From Pseudoalteromonas aliena SW19 (GTDB lineage: Bacteria; Pseudomonadota; Gammaproteobacteria; Enterobacterales; Alteromonadaceae), in assembly GCF_014905615.1 (NCBI RefSeq), contig NZ_AQGU01000018.1, positions 1 to 64,000 on the forward strand: a stretch of 64,000 bases of DNA. Direction: 5' to 3'. The notes beneath the pieces are model-generated. The model was given only the letters and a program-made list of their open reading frames with translations. It was not told the DNA's origin and did no database searches. Each line of letters opens with the position of its first letter. Position 1 is the first letter of the stretch. Of this stretch, positions 18,669 through 27,839 are shown piece by piece. Both the position numbers and the translations under genes were made by a program.

Positions 18669-20051
18669 ATGAAGTTTGATATTAAAGAAGAAGACATGAT
18701 CATTAAGCCCTATAACACCGAAGGGCCAATTTATATCCGCGAGCAAAAAGGGTTTTTTCAGCGTATACGCCGTAATTTAGGTTGGCTGTTAATGCTGACT
18801 TTTATTGCAATACCGTGGATCCAATATAACGGACAACAAGCTGTGCTGCTTGATGTGGCAACGCAAACCTTTACTATTTTTGGTTTAACACTCCTTCCTC
18901 AAGATTTTATGATTTTAGCCTTACTGTTTATGGTGGGCGCTTTTGCGTTATTTTTTGTAACTAATTGGCTTGGTCGAGTCTGGTGTGGTTACACCTGCCC
19001 GCAAACAATATGGATGCTCATGTTTTCGTGGGTAGAGCAACGCATAGAAGGCACGCGAAATCAGCGTATTAAATTAGATAAATCACAGTGGACGTTAAGT
19101 ACTTGGCGCAAAAAAATAACTAAGCACAGTGCGTGGATTGTTATTTCGATTTTAACCGCCACCTCGTTTATGGCGTATTTTATTCCGGCAAAAAGTTTGT
19201 ATATGGAAATGCTTACGTTTGAATGGTCAGGTATTACAGGATTTTGGGTGTTTTTATTCGCTTTTTGTACTTATGGTAATGCCGGGTTTCTACGTGAAAA
19301 AATGTGCACAATTGCTTGCCCGTATTCTCGTTTTCAGGCTGTTATGTTTGATAAAGATACGTTGCTTGTTACCTATGATAGCGAACGAGGTGAAAACCGA
19401 GGACCGCGTAAACGTAAAGCCGATCCAAAAGAGCTTAACTTAGGTGACTGTGTAGACTGTAACTTATGTGTAGAGGTATGCCCTGCAGGAATAGACATTC
19501 GAAATGGCTTGCAATATGAATGTATAAACTGTGGCTTATGTATTGATGCTTGCGACGACACCATGAATAAGTTTGGTTACGAAAAAGGCTTAATTAAATA
19601 CGCCAGTGAAAAACAAATGGAAGGGGGCAAAACCAATCCATTTAGATTAAAACTAGTAGGATACGGCGCATTAACGGCTTTGTTAATAATTTCTATGTTT
19701 GCATGGATGTTGCAACGTACACCAATAGAAGCCTCAGTATTACGCGACAGAAATGCGCTTTATAGAGTGAACTACGAGGGCCTAGTAGAAAACCCTTACA
19801 CGCTCACTATTATTAATAAAACGCAGCAAGCACTGCATTACACTATTGCCATAGAGGGTTTACCAGGAGCAACGCTGTCAAGTCCAAGTTCTACACTTAT
19901 ACAGCCAGGTGTGATGAAAAGAGTCCCTGTTACAGTAACAGCCGATGGTTACGATATTGAGCGTAAAGTCAGCAAGTTACAATTTATTGTAACGGCGCAA
20001 GAAGACGCCAGTATTACTATAACTAAAGATAGTCAGTTTTATAAAAACTGA
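18669..20051 (+). CDS. ccoG: Cytochrome c oxidase accessory protein CcoG (FixG/RdxA type)
   Basis: A 460-residue membrane ferredoxin needed, in studied bacteria, for copper handling during cbb3 oxidase assembly. Several membrane helices lie in the first 200 residues, with the conserved CGYTCPQTIWMLMFSWVEQR region. Two 4Fe-4S motifs follow: Cys261-264-267-271 and Cys285-288-291-295. A further helix is near 330, and the C-terminus is an immunoglobulin-like periplasmic domain. No ccoNOQP genes are adjacent. The ATG at 18669 is chosen because the predicted transcription start lies downstream of the earlier TTG. Confidence 0.93.
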   Translation: MKFDIKEEDMIIKPYNTEGPIYIREQKGFFQRIRRNLGWLLMLTFIAIPWIQYNGQQAVLLDVATQTFTIFGLTLLPQDFMILALLFMVGAFALFFVTNWLGRVWCGYTCPQTIWMLMFSWVEQRIEGTRNQRIKLDKSQWTLSTWRKKITKHSAWIVISILTATSFMAYFIPAKSLYMEMLTFEWSGITGFWVFLFAFCTYGNAGFLREKMCTIACPYSRFQAVMFDKDTLLVTYDSERGENRGPRKRKADPKELNLGDCVDCNLCVEVCPAGIDIRNGLQYECINCGLCIDACDDTMNKFGYEKGLIKYASEKQMEGGKTNPFRLKLVGYGALTALLIISMFAWMLQRTPIEASVLRDRNALYRVNYEGLVENPYTLTIINKTQQALHYTIAIEGLPGATLSSPSSTLIQPGVMKRVPVTVTADGYDIERKVSKLQFIVTAQEDASITITKDSQFYKN

Positions 20052-20089
20052 AAAGATTAATTATTTACACAGGCTCAACCAAACCAGCC

Positions 20090-20127
20090 ACAATGCCCAA
20101 GCAGTATATCTACTTGGGCATTGTTTT
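20090..20127. terminator. Bidirectional terminator between ccoG and the convergent M14 gene
   Basis: ACAATGCCCAA pairs with TTGGGCATTGT, followed by a T-run on the plus strand. It sits exactly between two converging genes and overlaps the 3' end of the minus-strand gene. Confidence 0.85.
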
Positions 20128-21050
20128 TATTTTGATTGCTTGTTAATGATAAATTTAAGTGCACTATCAATTACAGCTACTTGAGCCAAAATACATTCTT
20201 CATCTGTGGCTGTTGGACTATCAGGGTATACCTCTGTTGTGGTTACATAGGGTGCATCAGTAAAGCCCATACACAAACCTAGATCGCGAGCAGCATAGTT
20301 AATTACACCAAATTGCTCTTGAGCTACGCCTATTAACTGGTTGTTTTCATCGCTCGGTGCAATGTGCGTGACCTTTGCCACATCTTCGATAATTACTTTT
20401 TGAAATTCAGGCTCCGGCTTATTGGTATCGGCCACTAAATAAAACCCATCAGGTATGTTCCAATTAGTGTTTGTAGTGCCTTCACGGGCAGCAAGTGCGG
20501 GTCTAAATTCACTGTTATCGCTGTCAGTTGTTTCGTGTAAATCGATATGAGCCATTAAATCTATATCGAGTGATTTCACAAACGCCATAATTGCAGCCGA
20601 TTCATGAGCAGGACTATTTTCGTAAAAAGAGCGGTTAGGATCAATCGCGTCTGGGTTCCAACGATTTATTGTTTCATACCCCCAAGGGCTAATGCAGGGC
20701 GCAACAATAATATTAAACTGCTCTGAGTGTTGTATTGCCGATGTTTTGGCAAATCTAAGTGCGCCATGTACGCCACTGGTTTCGTAGCCATGTACACCAC
20801 CGGTGATTAAAACTGTTGGTTTGTCAGCATTAAAGTGAGGTGTTTTTAACACATACAGTGGATAAACACCTGCGGCGTAATTAAGCTCACCGTATTGCTC
20901 TACATTTAATATGCTTTTTAGGTCGTCAACTAGCGTTACCACTTCATCTTGGTAACTGCGTTTTATGTTTTGACGTGCTAACCACTGAGCTTTATCGCTG
21001 TTATTCCATTTCGTCCCAGGTGTGCCTATAGGGTATGTACTGTTAGTCAT
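20127..21050 (-). CDS. M14-family metallocarboxypeptidase / succinylglutamate desuccinylase-like
   Basis: A 307-residue M14-superfamily zinc hydrolase. TVLITGGVHGYETSGVHGA supplies HxxE (the first zinc ligands), NRWNPDAIDPNRSF is the substrate-binding arginine region, and HIDLHETTD holds the third histidine. There is no signal peptide, so it is probably cytoplasmic. It is closer to small M14 proteins annotated as metallocarboxypeptidases than to AstE. It converges with ccoG and lies head-to-head with the helicase gene. The substrate is unknown. Confidence 0.8.
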   Translation of the reverse strand: MTNSTYPIGTPGTKWNNSDKAQWLARQNIKRSYQDEVVTLVDDLKSILNVEQYGELNYAAGVYPLYVLKTPHFNADKPTVLITGGVHGYETSGVHGALRFAKTSAIQHSEQFNIIVAPCISPWGYETINRWNPDAIDPNRSFYENSPAHESAAIMAFVKSLDIDLMAHIDLHETTDSDNSEFRPALAAREGTTNTNWNIPDGFYLVADTNKPEPEFQKVIIEDVAKVTHIAPSDENNQLIGVAQEQFGVINYAARDLGLCMGFTDAPYVTTTEVYPDSPTATDEECILAQVAVIDSALKFIINKQSK

Positions 21051-21301
21051 AATAAGCCTTTATATCAATTGAATTTTGTCTTTATAAAAGTGAAGGTATT
21101 AAATGCAATTGCTAAAATTATGTAATAAGGATATAGCTTAACGTTCAGTAAAACAGCGTGCAAATTAAAACGTTAAGTCGTACTTTTGTTGTGTACTTTT
21201 TCATTGATATAACTAAGGGGGCGGTAGTTGCTGTTATGCATCAATTTATTATAAAAGAGTATGTTAAAATCAGCTTATAGTCTGTTTTTGTATTGAGTAT
21301 T

Positions 21302-23848
21302 ATGGCGCAGTATATTGCCACACCAAGTTGGTTAGGTCGTTTTTTTACCCGTATTAAGCGAGTAAGTATTGAGCAGAGCATGCTTGTTATCGACTTTAGG
21401 GATAACACTAAGCTGCAATTTAGGTTAAGCGAATTTAGTAATTTTTCTGTGCTAAGAAACCGTCTGTTTAGTGCTGAAATTAATTTAAGTGATCGTAATA
21501 ACACATGCATTAGCTTTTTAAATAAAGGCCAAGCAGACGTGCTTAGCAAAACATTAAATCACTACTTTGCAAACAGCTTGGAGCAAAAAATAAACAAGGC
21601 TAAAACGCAGTTAAAGCAATATGCTTTAGATGAGTTTTTACGAGACAGCTCAATTGAAATATTGAATAAAACCGTTTTTTCTTTAAGTAAAAATTACGCG
21701 CATAATCAAATTTTATGGCAACAGCATTTATCGCCGGTTAGCATAAAGTTTTTAAGTATTTTAAGTCGCACACCTAAAGTAACCGACGCTGTAGCGCAGT
21801 TACGCCATAAGTATGAACAAAAACAGCTTACTCTAAGAGATAATTTTTATAACAATGTGGAGTCTAATCCACTGACAATAGAGCAGCGTTTAGCGGTTAT
21901 TCGCGATAACGATAAAAACCTAGTATTAGCAGCAGCGGGTACGGGTAAAACATCAGTTATGGTTGCCAAGTCGCTTGATTTAATTGATCGGGACATAGCA
22001 ACGCCAGATCAGATATTAGTACTCGCTTATAATAAAGCAGCCGCAGAAGAGCTAAAAGAGCGATTTATTAAACGCGCAGGACAGGCAAATTTAAGCATGA
22101 CACCGCCTGTTATTTTAACGTTTCATGCATTAGGCCTAACACTATTGCGAAATGCTAAAAAGTCGACTGAGCTTTCTGTATTGGCTAGTGATGCATTACA
22201 GTTAAAAAGTTGGTTTACGGCGTGGCTAAGTGAGCAAATGCAGGCTAACTCTGCTTTTTTAAAAAGCTTTGTTGATTTACTGTATGAGCCCGTTGATATT
22301 TTTAGTTTTAAAAATAGTGCTGAAGATGAACATTACGTGCGGATTAATGAATATAAAAGCTTTGCTGGTTACAAAGTTAAAAGCTATCAAGAGCTACTTA
22401 TTTCTAATTGGTTGCACTTGAATTCGGTTGAGCACGAATACAAACCAGCTTATAAAATAAAGCAACGCGTGGGAACGGGCGATAAAAGGCTAAACAAGCA
22501 ATACTCCAGCTTCTACTTACCAAAATACAATATTTACTTAGATCATTATGATATTGATAGGCAAAGTAATACTCCCTCAGGCATAAACAAAGAGCACTAT
22601 AACGAACACATAGCGCTCAAGCGCGAACTGTATAAAAAAGATAACACTATTTTTCTCGAAACCTTTCATTTCAATTGGCTTGATGGGAAACTAGAGCAGC
22701 GCTTAGGTAAATTTTTAAAGCAGCATAATGTTGCGCTAACGCCCTTAGGTGATGACAAAACATTTGCTCTTTTAACTAACTCAGGGCAGTTACAGCAAGA
22801 AGCCGAGAAATACCTAAAGTGCTTACAAGCCATAAGGGTTGAGCAGTTAACCAATACCCAAATAAAACAGCGTATAAAGCAAAGTGGATTTAAAAACCAT
22901 CAGCGCTATGCAGCCATGCTTATCACTATTCATGATGCTTACACTAACGAGTTAAGCAGACAAAACGCCATCGATTTTGATGATATGATAATTCACGCCA
23001 CACAAGTTGTGAAAAAAGGTGAATTTAGTGTCCCTTGGAGCCATATTTTAGTTGATGAATTTCAAGATATATCGGGTGCACGTATGGCTTTTTTAAATAC
23101 GCTTATTAACAAAGGCACGGGTATCCGCTTTACAGCTGTAGGCGATGATTGGCAGGCTATTTATCGCTTTTCGGGTGGTAACCTTGCACTGACGACCCGA
23201 TTTGAAGAGCTTGTGGGGAGTCACTCATTAACGGTGTTACAAAAAACATTTAGATATAACAATAGTATAAGCGATGTAGCGGGGCGTTTTGTAATGCAAA
23301 ACCCAGAGCAGTACAAAAAGTACATTACAACGCATGTGCAAGTTAGTACACCGCAAGTTATTTTATTAGACGACCAATACAAAGGCGCTAAGTCACTTGA
23401 AGTAAAAGTTCAGCAAATTATTCGTACGATTCAAAAAAACGACGCCACAGCCAGTATTGCGGTGCTTAGCCGATACCGCTTTATGCTTAATAGGGTAGAG
23501 GAGCATTTAAAAAATAAAAAACAAACTAATACGTTGCACTTTTGGACCTTGCACGGTGCCAAAGGGCTTGAAGCTGATTACGGTATTATTATTGGTTTTG
23601 AGCAAGGTAAATTAGGTTTTCCTAGCAATAACCAAAATAACGTGTTGTTAGAGTCGTTATTACCAGTGCAAGACAGCTTTACCCACTCAGAGGAAAGGCG
23701 TTTATTGTATGTGGGTATTACGCGGGCTAAGCATAAAACCTATTTAATTGCTGATCCCCATGCGTGCTCAGTATTTATAAAAGAATTAGTAAATGATGAT
23801 TACCCTATTGAAGTTGCCTCAACATTATTTAACCTGAGCTCTGGTTAA
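21302..23848 (+). CDS. helD: HelD-like superfamily I DNA helicase (DNA helicase IV)
   Basis: An 848-residue UvrD/Rep-like helicase. The unusual N-terminal 190 residues before the helicase core, followed by NPLTIEQRLAVIRDNDKNLV, resemble E. coli helicase IV. Walker A is AAGTGKTS (211-218), motif Ia follows with LAYNKAAAEEL, and further motifs are DEFQDIS, VGDDWQAIYRFSGG, LHGAKGLEAD and RLLYVGITRAKH. The chain is longer than E. coli HelD (684). The ATG at 21302 is preferred over the TTG at 21293. The last codons (NLSSG and stop) are supplied by an inserted MITE, so the native C-terminus has been replaced. Confidence 0.8.
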   Translation: MAQYIATPSWLGRFFTRIKRVSIEQSMLVIDFRDNTKLQFRLSEFSNFSVLRNRLFSAEINLSDRNNTCISFLNKGQADVLSKTLNHYFANSLEQKINKAKTQLKQYALDEFLRDSSIEILNKTVFSLSKNYAHNQILWQQHLSPVSIKFLSILSRTPKVTDAVAQLRHKYEQKQLTLRDNFYNNVESNPLTIEQRLAVIRDNDKNLVLAAAGTGKTSVMVAKSLDLIDRDIATPDQILVLAYNKAAAEELKERFIKRAGQANLSMTPPVILTFHALGLTLLRNAKKSTELSVLASDALQLKSWFTAWLSEQMQANSAFLKSFVDLLYEPVDIFSFKNSAEDEHYVRINEYKSFAGYKVKSYQELLISNWLHLNSVEHEYKPAYKIKQRVGTGDKRLNKQYSSFYLPKYNIYLDHYDIDRQSNTPSGINKEHYNEHIALKRELYKKDNTIFLETFHFNWLDGKLEQRLGKFLKQHNVALTPLGDDKTFALLTNSGQLQQEAEKYLKCLQAIRVEQLTNTQIKQRIKQSGFKNHQRYAAMLITIHDAYTNELSRQNAIDFDDMIIHATQVVKKGEFSVPWSHILVDEFQDISGARMAFLNTLINKGTGIRFTAVGDDWQAIYRFSGGNLALTTRFEELVGSHSLTVLQKTFRYNNSISDVAGRFVMQNPEQYKKYITTHVQVSTPQVILLDDQYKGAKSLEVKVQQIIRTIQKNDATASIAVLSRYRFMLNRVEEHLKNKKQTNTLHFWTLHGAKGLEADYGIIIGFEQGKLGFPSNNQNNVLLESLLPVQDSFTHSEERRLLYVGITRAKHKTYLIADPHACSVFIKELVNDDYPIEVASTLFNLSSG

Positions 23849-23874
23849 GAGATTTATTATCCAGAGTTCAGGTT
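23831..23874. mobile_element. Minimal AACCTGA MITE, copy 2 (44 bp), at the helicase 3' end
   Basis: AACCTGAGCTCTGG and CCAGAGTTCAGGTT are inverted repeats with one mismatch, flanked by ATTT on both sides (23827-23830, 23875-23878). Only the two ends remain, joined by about 16 bases. The element supplies the helicase stop codon at 23846-23848. Confidence 0.75.
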
Positions 23875-24103
23875 ATTTAATAAACTGCAACCGAAGCACA
23901 ATGTTACTCGCAACGAAAAATTGCGTGTTGGGTAGTTGTTATTACTGGGAAATAGTGTTCCATAGAATGTACAAGTGCTTATAAGGTTAGTATGTTTAGG
24001 CTTAAAAAAGTTTAGTCGCGGTGGCATTACTGATAAAATTATAAAACTTAGCATGGTTTGTTATCAGCTAAATCACTCCTTATATAGCCATTAGAGTCTT
24101 ATT

Positions 24104-25747
24104 ATGAAAAATCTGCTTTTGCTTGATATAAAATCACAATTATCTCGTTGTACGGTTGTACTATTAGGCATTGCTTGCTCATTAGCCTTTAACGTGCAAG
24201 CACAAAACCAAACATTAGTTTTAGCAGGAGGAGCGCTCTCAACCTGTTCAAGCTCTACACCTAAAAATTGCCAAAACAGCGCGCAAATTAAAGGAAAAGC
24301 CCACAATCTTTTTAAAGTTACGGATGCTAAAATTAGTAAAATAGCTCAGTATTGGCCCAGTGGTAATAATGATAAAAAATTAGCGACAATAAATGCGCTT
24401 AATACAATAAAAATACAAAAAACAGTGCCGATGACAAAAAAAAGTTTACTTTGGTTATGGCGGGATATAAATAATACATCACTGAGTAGCTTATCCGTTG
24501 GTGAATATAACTTTGTATTTGATATGTTAGAAATATTCCAGCCAAACATATCGCAATTAAATAGCGCTGAGCGCCTAAAAGAGCAAGTAAATACTGATCT
24601 GAATAACCAAAGCGCGACGAATAATATATTGCAATTTGTATCGGGTAGCTTAAAAGTTAATAACGCAGAGCCTACAATGCTTGTTGTTACAGCATCTAGT
24701 CGAGACCCATATGAAGCCGCTGATCTCGCACAAGCTCTCTTTCAATCGCATATAAATACGCATTGGTTAGCGCTTACTCCCGCGCTTGTACACGCAATAA
24801 CAAACAACTCATGCGATAAATTAGCTATCCTCAGAAATACGCAAATGAAAATATATAATCGTGAGGCAATATATCCAGACCGTATTCAAGCAGAGCTTAG
24901 TTTATGTGAAAAAGGTATTGATGCTCTCGTTTCACTGATTAAACACAGTACTGGTGTAATGTTTAATGATGGTGATGCAGCGTTAGCAAACCGAGTTTTA
25001 TTTGAGCAAAACGATAGACCATACCCATGGACTGAAGCATTGCAATCACGCCCTGTAATTGTGGGGGTCGGAGCGGGTACTGTGGTTCAAAATAAAATAG
25101 TAAGTGAATATACTACAACAAGCCTTTCTGCACTTCGTGAGAGCACAAATAACAGCCATGCTGGTGGATTAGGTAGTTTTAATTTTGGTGTACTCGATAC
25201 TCAATTTAGTGAACAAAACCGTACATTTAGACTTGCGATGGCTATTGATAAAAGCCAAGCTAAAAATATTAAAGCAGAAGTGCAACACGGTTTTGGTATT
25301 GATGAAAACACCGCTTTGGTTGTTATTAAATCGCCAGAGGGTAATCTAATGACAGTAATAGGAAAAAGCGGTGTAGTGCACTTGGCGAATCAAATTAACA
25401 ATCAACCAAAAGGCAAACATTATAGCTACTCGTACTGGCCTACAGGCAGCGTGATTGATATTACCAACAATGCCTTTACTCTAAGCGAACGCACTATAAG
25501 CCAAGCATTACCTGCTATAAAAATCCCATCACTGCCAGTACAGCGCTTTGGCGCAATTTTAACAAATTCAAAGCTGCGTTCACTTACTCAAGCTATGTGC
25601 TTAAGCCAAGAGCAAAGTGCGGTAGCGCAACAAGACGAGTTTATAATTAGTCTTACGGCGACTAGAAGTACTAGCTATCATCGTATTAGTACAAAGGAGC
25701 TTGGTTGCGCGGTGATCAATTTAGATTTAGCTGTAAGTACTTTTTAG
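24104..25747 (+). CDS. Secreted cyanophycinase-family (S51) protein with degenerate active site
   Basis: A 547-residue protein with a signal peptide (to about residue 33, after VQA). LVLAGGALSTCSS (38-50) and GFGIDENTALVV (396-407) match cyanophycinase-type S51 peptidases, as does FNDGDAALAN (287-296), which corresponds to the GGNQ region. The nucleophile motif, normally GTSAGA, reads GVGAGT (321-326) and the DxHF motif reads DTQF (365-368), so the catalytic Ser and His seem lost. It is probably a binding or structural protein rather than a peptidase. It has a large insertion (residues 70-180) and stands alone. Confidence 0.65.
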   Translation: MKNLLLLDIKSQLSRCTVVLLGIACSLAFNVQAQNQTLVLAGGALSTCSSSTPKNCQNSAQIKGKAHNLFKVTDAKISKIAQYWPSGNNDKKLATINALNTIKIQKTVPMTKKSLLWLWRDINNTSLSSLSVGEYNFVFDMLEIFQPNISQLNSAERLKEQVNTDLNNQSATNNILQFVSGSLKVNNAEPTMLVVTASSRDPYEAADLAQALFQSHINTHWLALTPALVHAITNNSCDKLAILRNTQMKIYNREAIYPDRIQAELSLCEKGIDALVSLIKHSTGVMFNDGDAALANRVLFEQNDRPYPWTEALQSRPVIVGVGAGTVVQNKIVSEYTTTSLSALRESTNNSHAGGLGSFNFGVLDTQFSEQNRTFRLAMAIDKSQAKNIKAEVQHGFGIDENTALVVIKSPEGNLMTVIGKSGVVHLANQINNQPKGKHYSYSYWPTGSVIDITNNAFTLSERTISQALPAIKIPSLPVQRFGAILTNSKLRSLTQAMCLSQEQSAVAQQDEFIISLTATRSTSYHRISTKELGCAVINLDLAVSTF

Positions 25748-25794
25748 GGTTTAAGTTTTCAGCGGTACTCTATAAAATAGTACACAGCTTATTA

Positions 25795-26058
25795 GGGCCT
25801 GTTGACCTTTCAGGATTAAAATTTGTTCAATCTAGGGGCGATTTAATCGCGGCGCGAGGTTTGTAACCTAGTGGGCTAAGTAAAAACCGAGCAACAAAGA
25901 GTTAATTGCCCCTAGGTAGAACCCTTCGGGCAGCGCATGTTTGGCATTTATGCAGTGTTATCAACTATTTATGGGGAATAACCACACTACATAGGCTCTG
26001 CCTTGCCTAAATACCAAGCAGACTGCTGCAAATTTAACCTCGAAAGATAAACAGGCCC
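25795..26058. mobile_element. IS5-type MITE, copy 1 (264 bp)
   Basis: The termini GGGCCTGTTGACCTTTC and GAAAGATAAACAGGCCC are near-perfect inverted repeats, flanked by TA. It shares most of its length with the element at 29683-29951, including a block around TTTAATCGCGGCGCGAGG. Its ends resemble those of the adjacent IS (GGGGCTGTTGATCTTTC), so a related transposase probably moved it. No coding frame is present. Confidence 0.85.
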
Positions 26059-26060
26059 TA

Positions 26061-26940
26061 GGGGCTGTTGATCTTTCAAGTATACTTTTTAAACAGCATA
26101 GTGAGCAGGTATAATTTACTTCGCCAAAAACAAAAAATAGCGACTCACTATGCCAAGGCTAATGTTAACAGATGAACGTTGGGAAATCCTGTACAAAGCA
26201 ATGTTAAGTTCAGGGAGAATTTATGATAAGCCTGCACATCGAATAACGATGGAAGGAATACTCTATCGGATGCGAACAGGTTTGCCATGGCGTGATTTAC
26301 CAAAAGAATTTGGGTGCTGGAGCAAGGTCTTTCGACGATTTAACCTATGGTCAAGCAAAGGGGTTTTATCTCATGCTTTCAATGTATTAGTGGATTCTGA
26401 AGATGTCGAATGGCTCTTTATAGATGGGAGTATTATCAGTGCTCACCAACATGGAACGGGGGCTGCTTCTTCAGCGACCGAAGATATAGGGAAAAGCCGA
26501 GGAGGCAACTCAACTAAGATCCACTTAGCGGTAGATAGCGGCGGCTTACCTGTTTACTTTGAGCTTTCACAAGGACAAGTAAACGATATAGTTCATGCAA
26601 AAAGTTTGGTAGAAAACTCGCCGAAAGCTGAACATGTTGTCGCAGATAAGGGTTACGATAGCGACACTTTTCGTGAGGAAGTAGAAAAAATGGGAGCAGA
26701 TTCAACAATTCCAAGAAGAAAACACCAGAAGAAAGGGAATGAGGATGTTGATTGGTGCTTATATAGATACAGGCATTTGGTTGAAAATGCATTTGGTAGA
26801 ATTAAAAATTATCGAGCGATAGCAACAAGATACGATAAGTTATCGCGTAATTATTCAAGTATGGTTACGCTTAGTTTTTTGATGATGTGGCTGCCAATGC
26901 ATGCGTGAACAATTTATATACAGCAAAGATCAACAGCTCC
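26061..26940 (+). mobile_element. IS5-family insertion sequence (880 bp), complete
   Basis: The left end GGGGCTGTTGATCTTT and right end AAAGATCAACAGCTCC are inverted repeats with one mismatch, flanked by TA on both sides (26059-26060, 26941-26942). It contains one full transposase gene. The left TA is also the right flank of the MITE at 25795-26058, so the IS inserted exactly at the MITE boundary. Confidence 0.9.
26150..26908 (+). CDS. IS5-family transposase (IS427-like), intact
   Basis: A 252-residue DDE transposase in a single frame. The N-terminal DUF4096-like region has LTDERWEIL and RMRTGLPWRDLPKEFG. The catalytic domain has WLFIDGSIISAH (first Asp), HVVADKGYDSD (second Asp) and LVENAFGRIKNYRAIATRYDKL (Glu plus the YREK-like signature). 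The length is normal and no stop or frameshift is seen, so the element may be active. Many IS427-group elements use a frameshift; this one does not appear to need it. Confidence 0.92.
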   Translation: MPRLMLTDERWEILYKAMLSSGRIYDKPAHRITMEGILYRMRTGLPWRDLPKEFGCWSKVFRRFNLWSSKGVLSHAFNVLVDSEDVEWLFIDGSIISAHQHGTGAASSATEDIGKSRGGNSTKIHLAVDSGGLPVYFELSQGQVNDIVHAKSLVENSPKAEHVVADKGYDSDTFREEVEKMGADSTIPRRKHQKKGNEDVDWCLYRYRHLVENAFGRIKNYRAIATRYDKLSRNYSSMVTLSFLMMWLPMHA

Positions 26941-26983
26941 TAGGAGCTTCGTCAAAAACGAAGCGTGATTAAAGAGTATTAAA

Positions 26984-27235
26984 ATGAATAATGAAAAAAA
27001 TATAATTGATAACCTTAGTGATCTTGAAAGCTTTTTATTAAAAGTTGAAAGTGGTAGTTTAGGTTTAAAAGGCGTTGCGGGTGTCGGTATGGCTACGAAC
27101 AACAATGATGGTAGCCGCTTTGTTGCGGTATTCGATGACCAGCAAAAGCTACTTTTGGCACGCACCATTACAGAAGATGTATTTCAAATGGGACATGACT
27201 TGGTAAGAAATGGTGTGACACGTAAACACTTATAA
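26984..27235 (+). CDS. Small hypothetical protein
   Basis: An 83-residue soluble protein with a helical N-terminal half (NNEKNIIDNLSDLESFLLKV), a glycine-rich middle GLKGVAGVGMA and a strand rich in FVAVFDDQQKLLLAR. I do not recognise the family. It begins 44 bases after the IS, so the IS may have replaced or separated its original promoter. No strong ribosome-binding site is visible (AAGAGTATTAAAATG). It may be a real gene, given its regular composition. Confidence 0.5.
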   Translation: MNNEKNIIDNLSDLESFLLKVESGSLGLKGVAGVGMATNNNDGSRFVAVFDDQQKLLLARTITEDVFQMGHDLVRNGVTRKHL

Positions 27236-27839
27236 GAGTTAAACTTTATAAGAAGCGCCAATGGTGCTTCCTATAAAATAGAAGTTAAGAGAACGTTCAA
27301 AATTCCCCCTACATTAACCTTCCCCATTGAAATGCTTCTAAGTTAATTAAGTGTAAAAATTAGTTGATTACTTAAAGTATCTTTAAGTGCTTTTTAATAC
27401 CAGAACTAAAACGTGTACATAAGGATCAACTAATGTTGATTGAGCGACAATATTTAAAAATAGTGTAAAGCTAATCAAGTGTGCCTTTTCCTATTACAGG
27501 TGCGGTTTCTCATTAGCAACTTCTCAAGTTTGGAACTTGATTTATAAACTTTCTCAGCTAATCTTTTTCTAAATACTGTTAACTTTAAGGTATTTAACTG
27601 TAAAAAACACTAGGTATCGGCAGTAGCTCAGATAACTTTACCGTTATTTGATGGATTATGTACTTTATATGAATAAATCTTATAAAAACTTAAATAAGAC
27701 CAAATAAAGCTAAAATAAGTTCAATTTTTATTACAAATAAAATAGAAATGGATTATAATTTAGTTGAACAATCAAACAAAAGGGTTGGTTTGTGCTGCAG
27801 TACTTGCTCAAATATAGCTCGATTAAACCAAGGGTCAAT
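27236..27839. other. Non-coding region before the porin gene
   Basis: About 600 AT-rich bases without a convincing gene, tRNA or terminator. Some short repeats of CTTAAAGTA/ACTTTAAG type are present. The length suggests a regulated promoter for the downstream porin, but no known operator was recognised. Confidence 0.4.
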
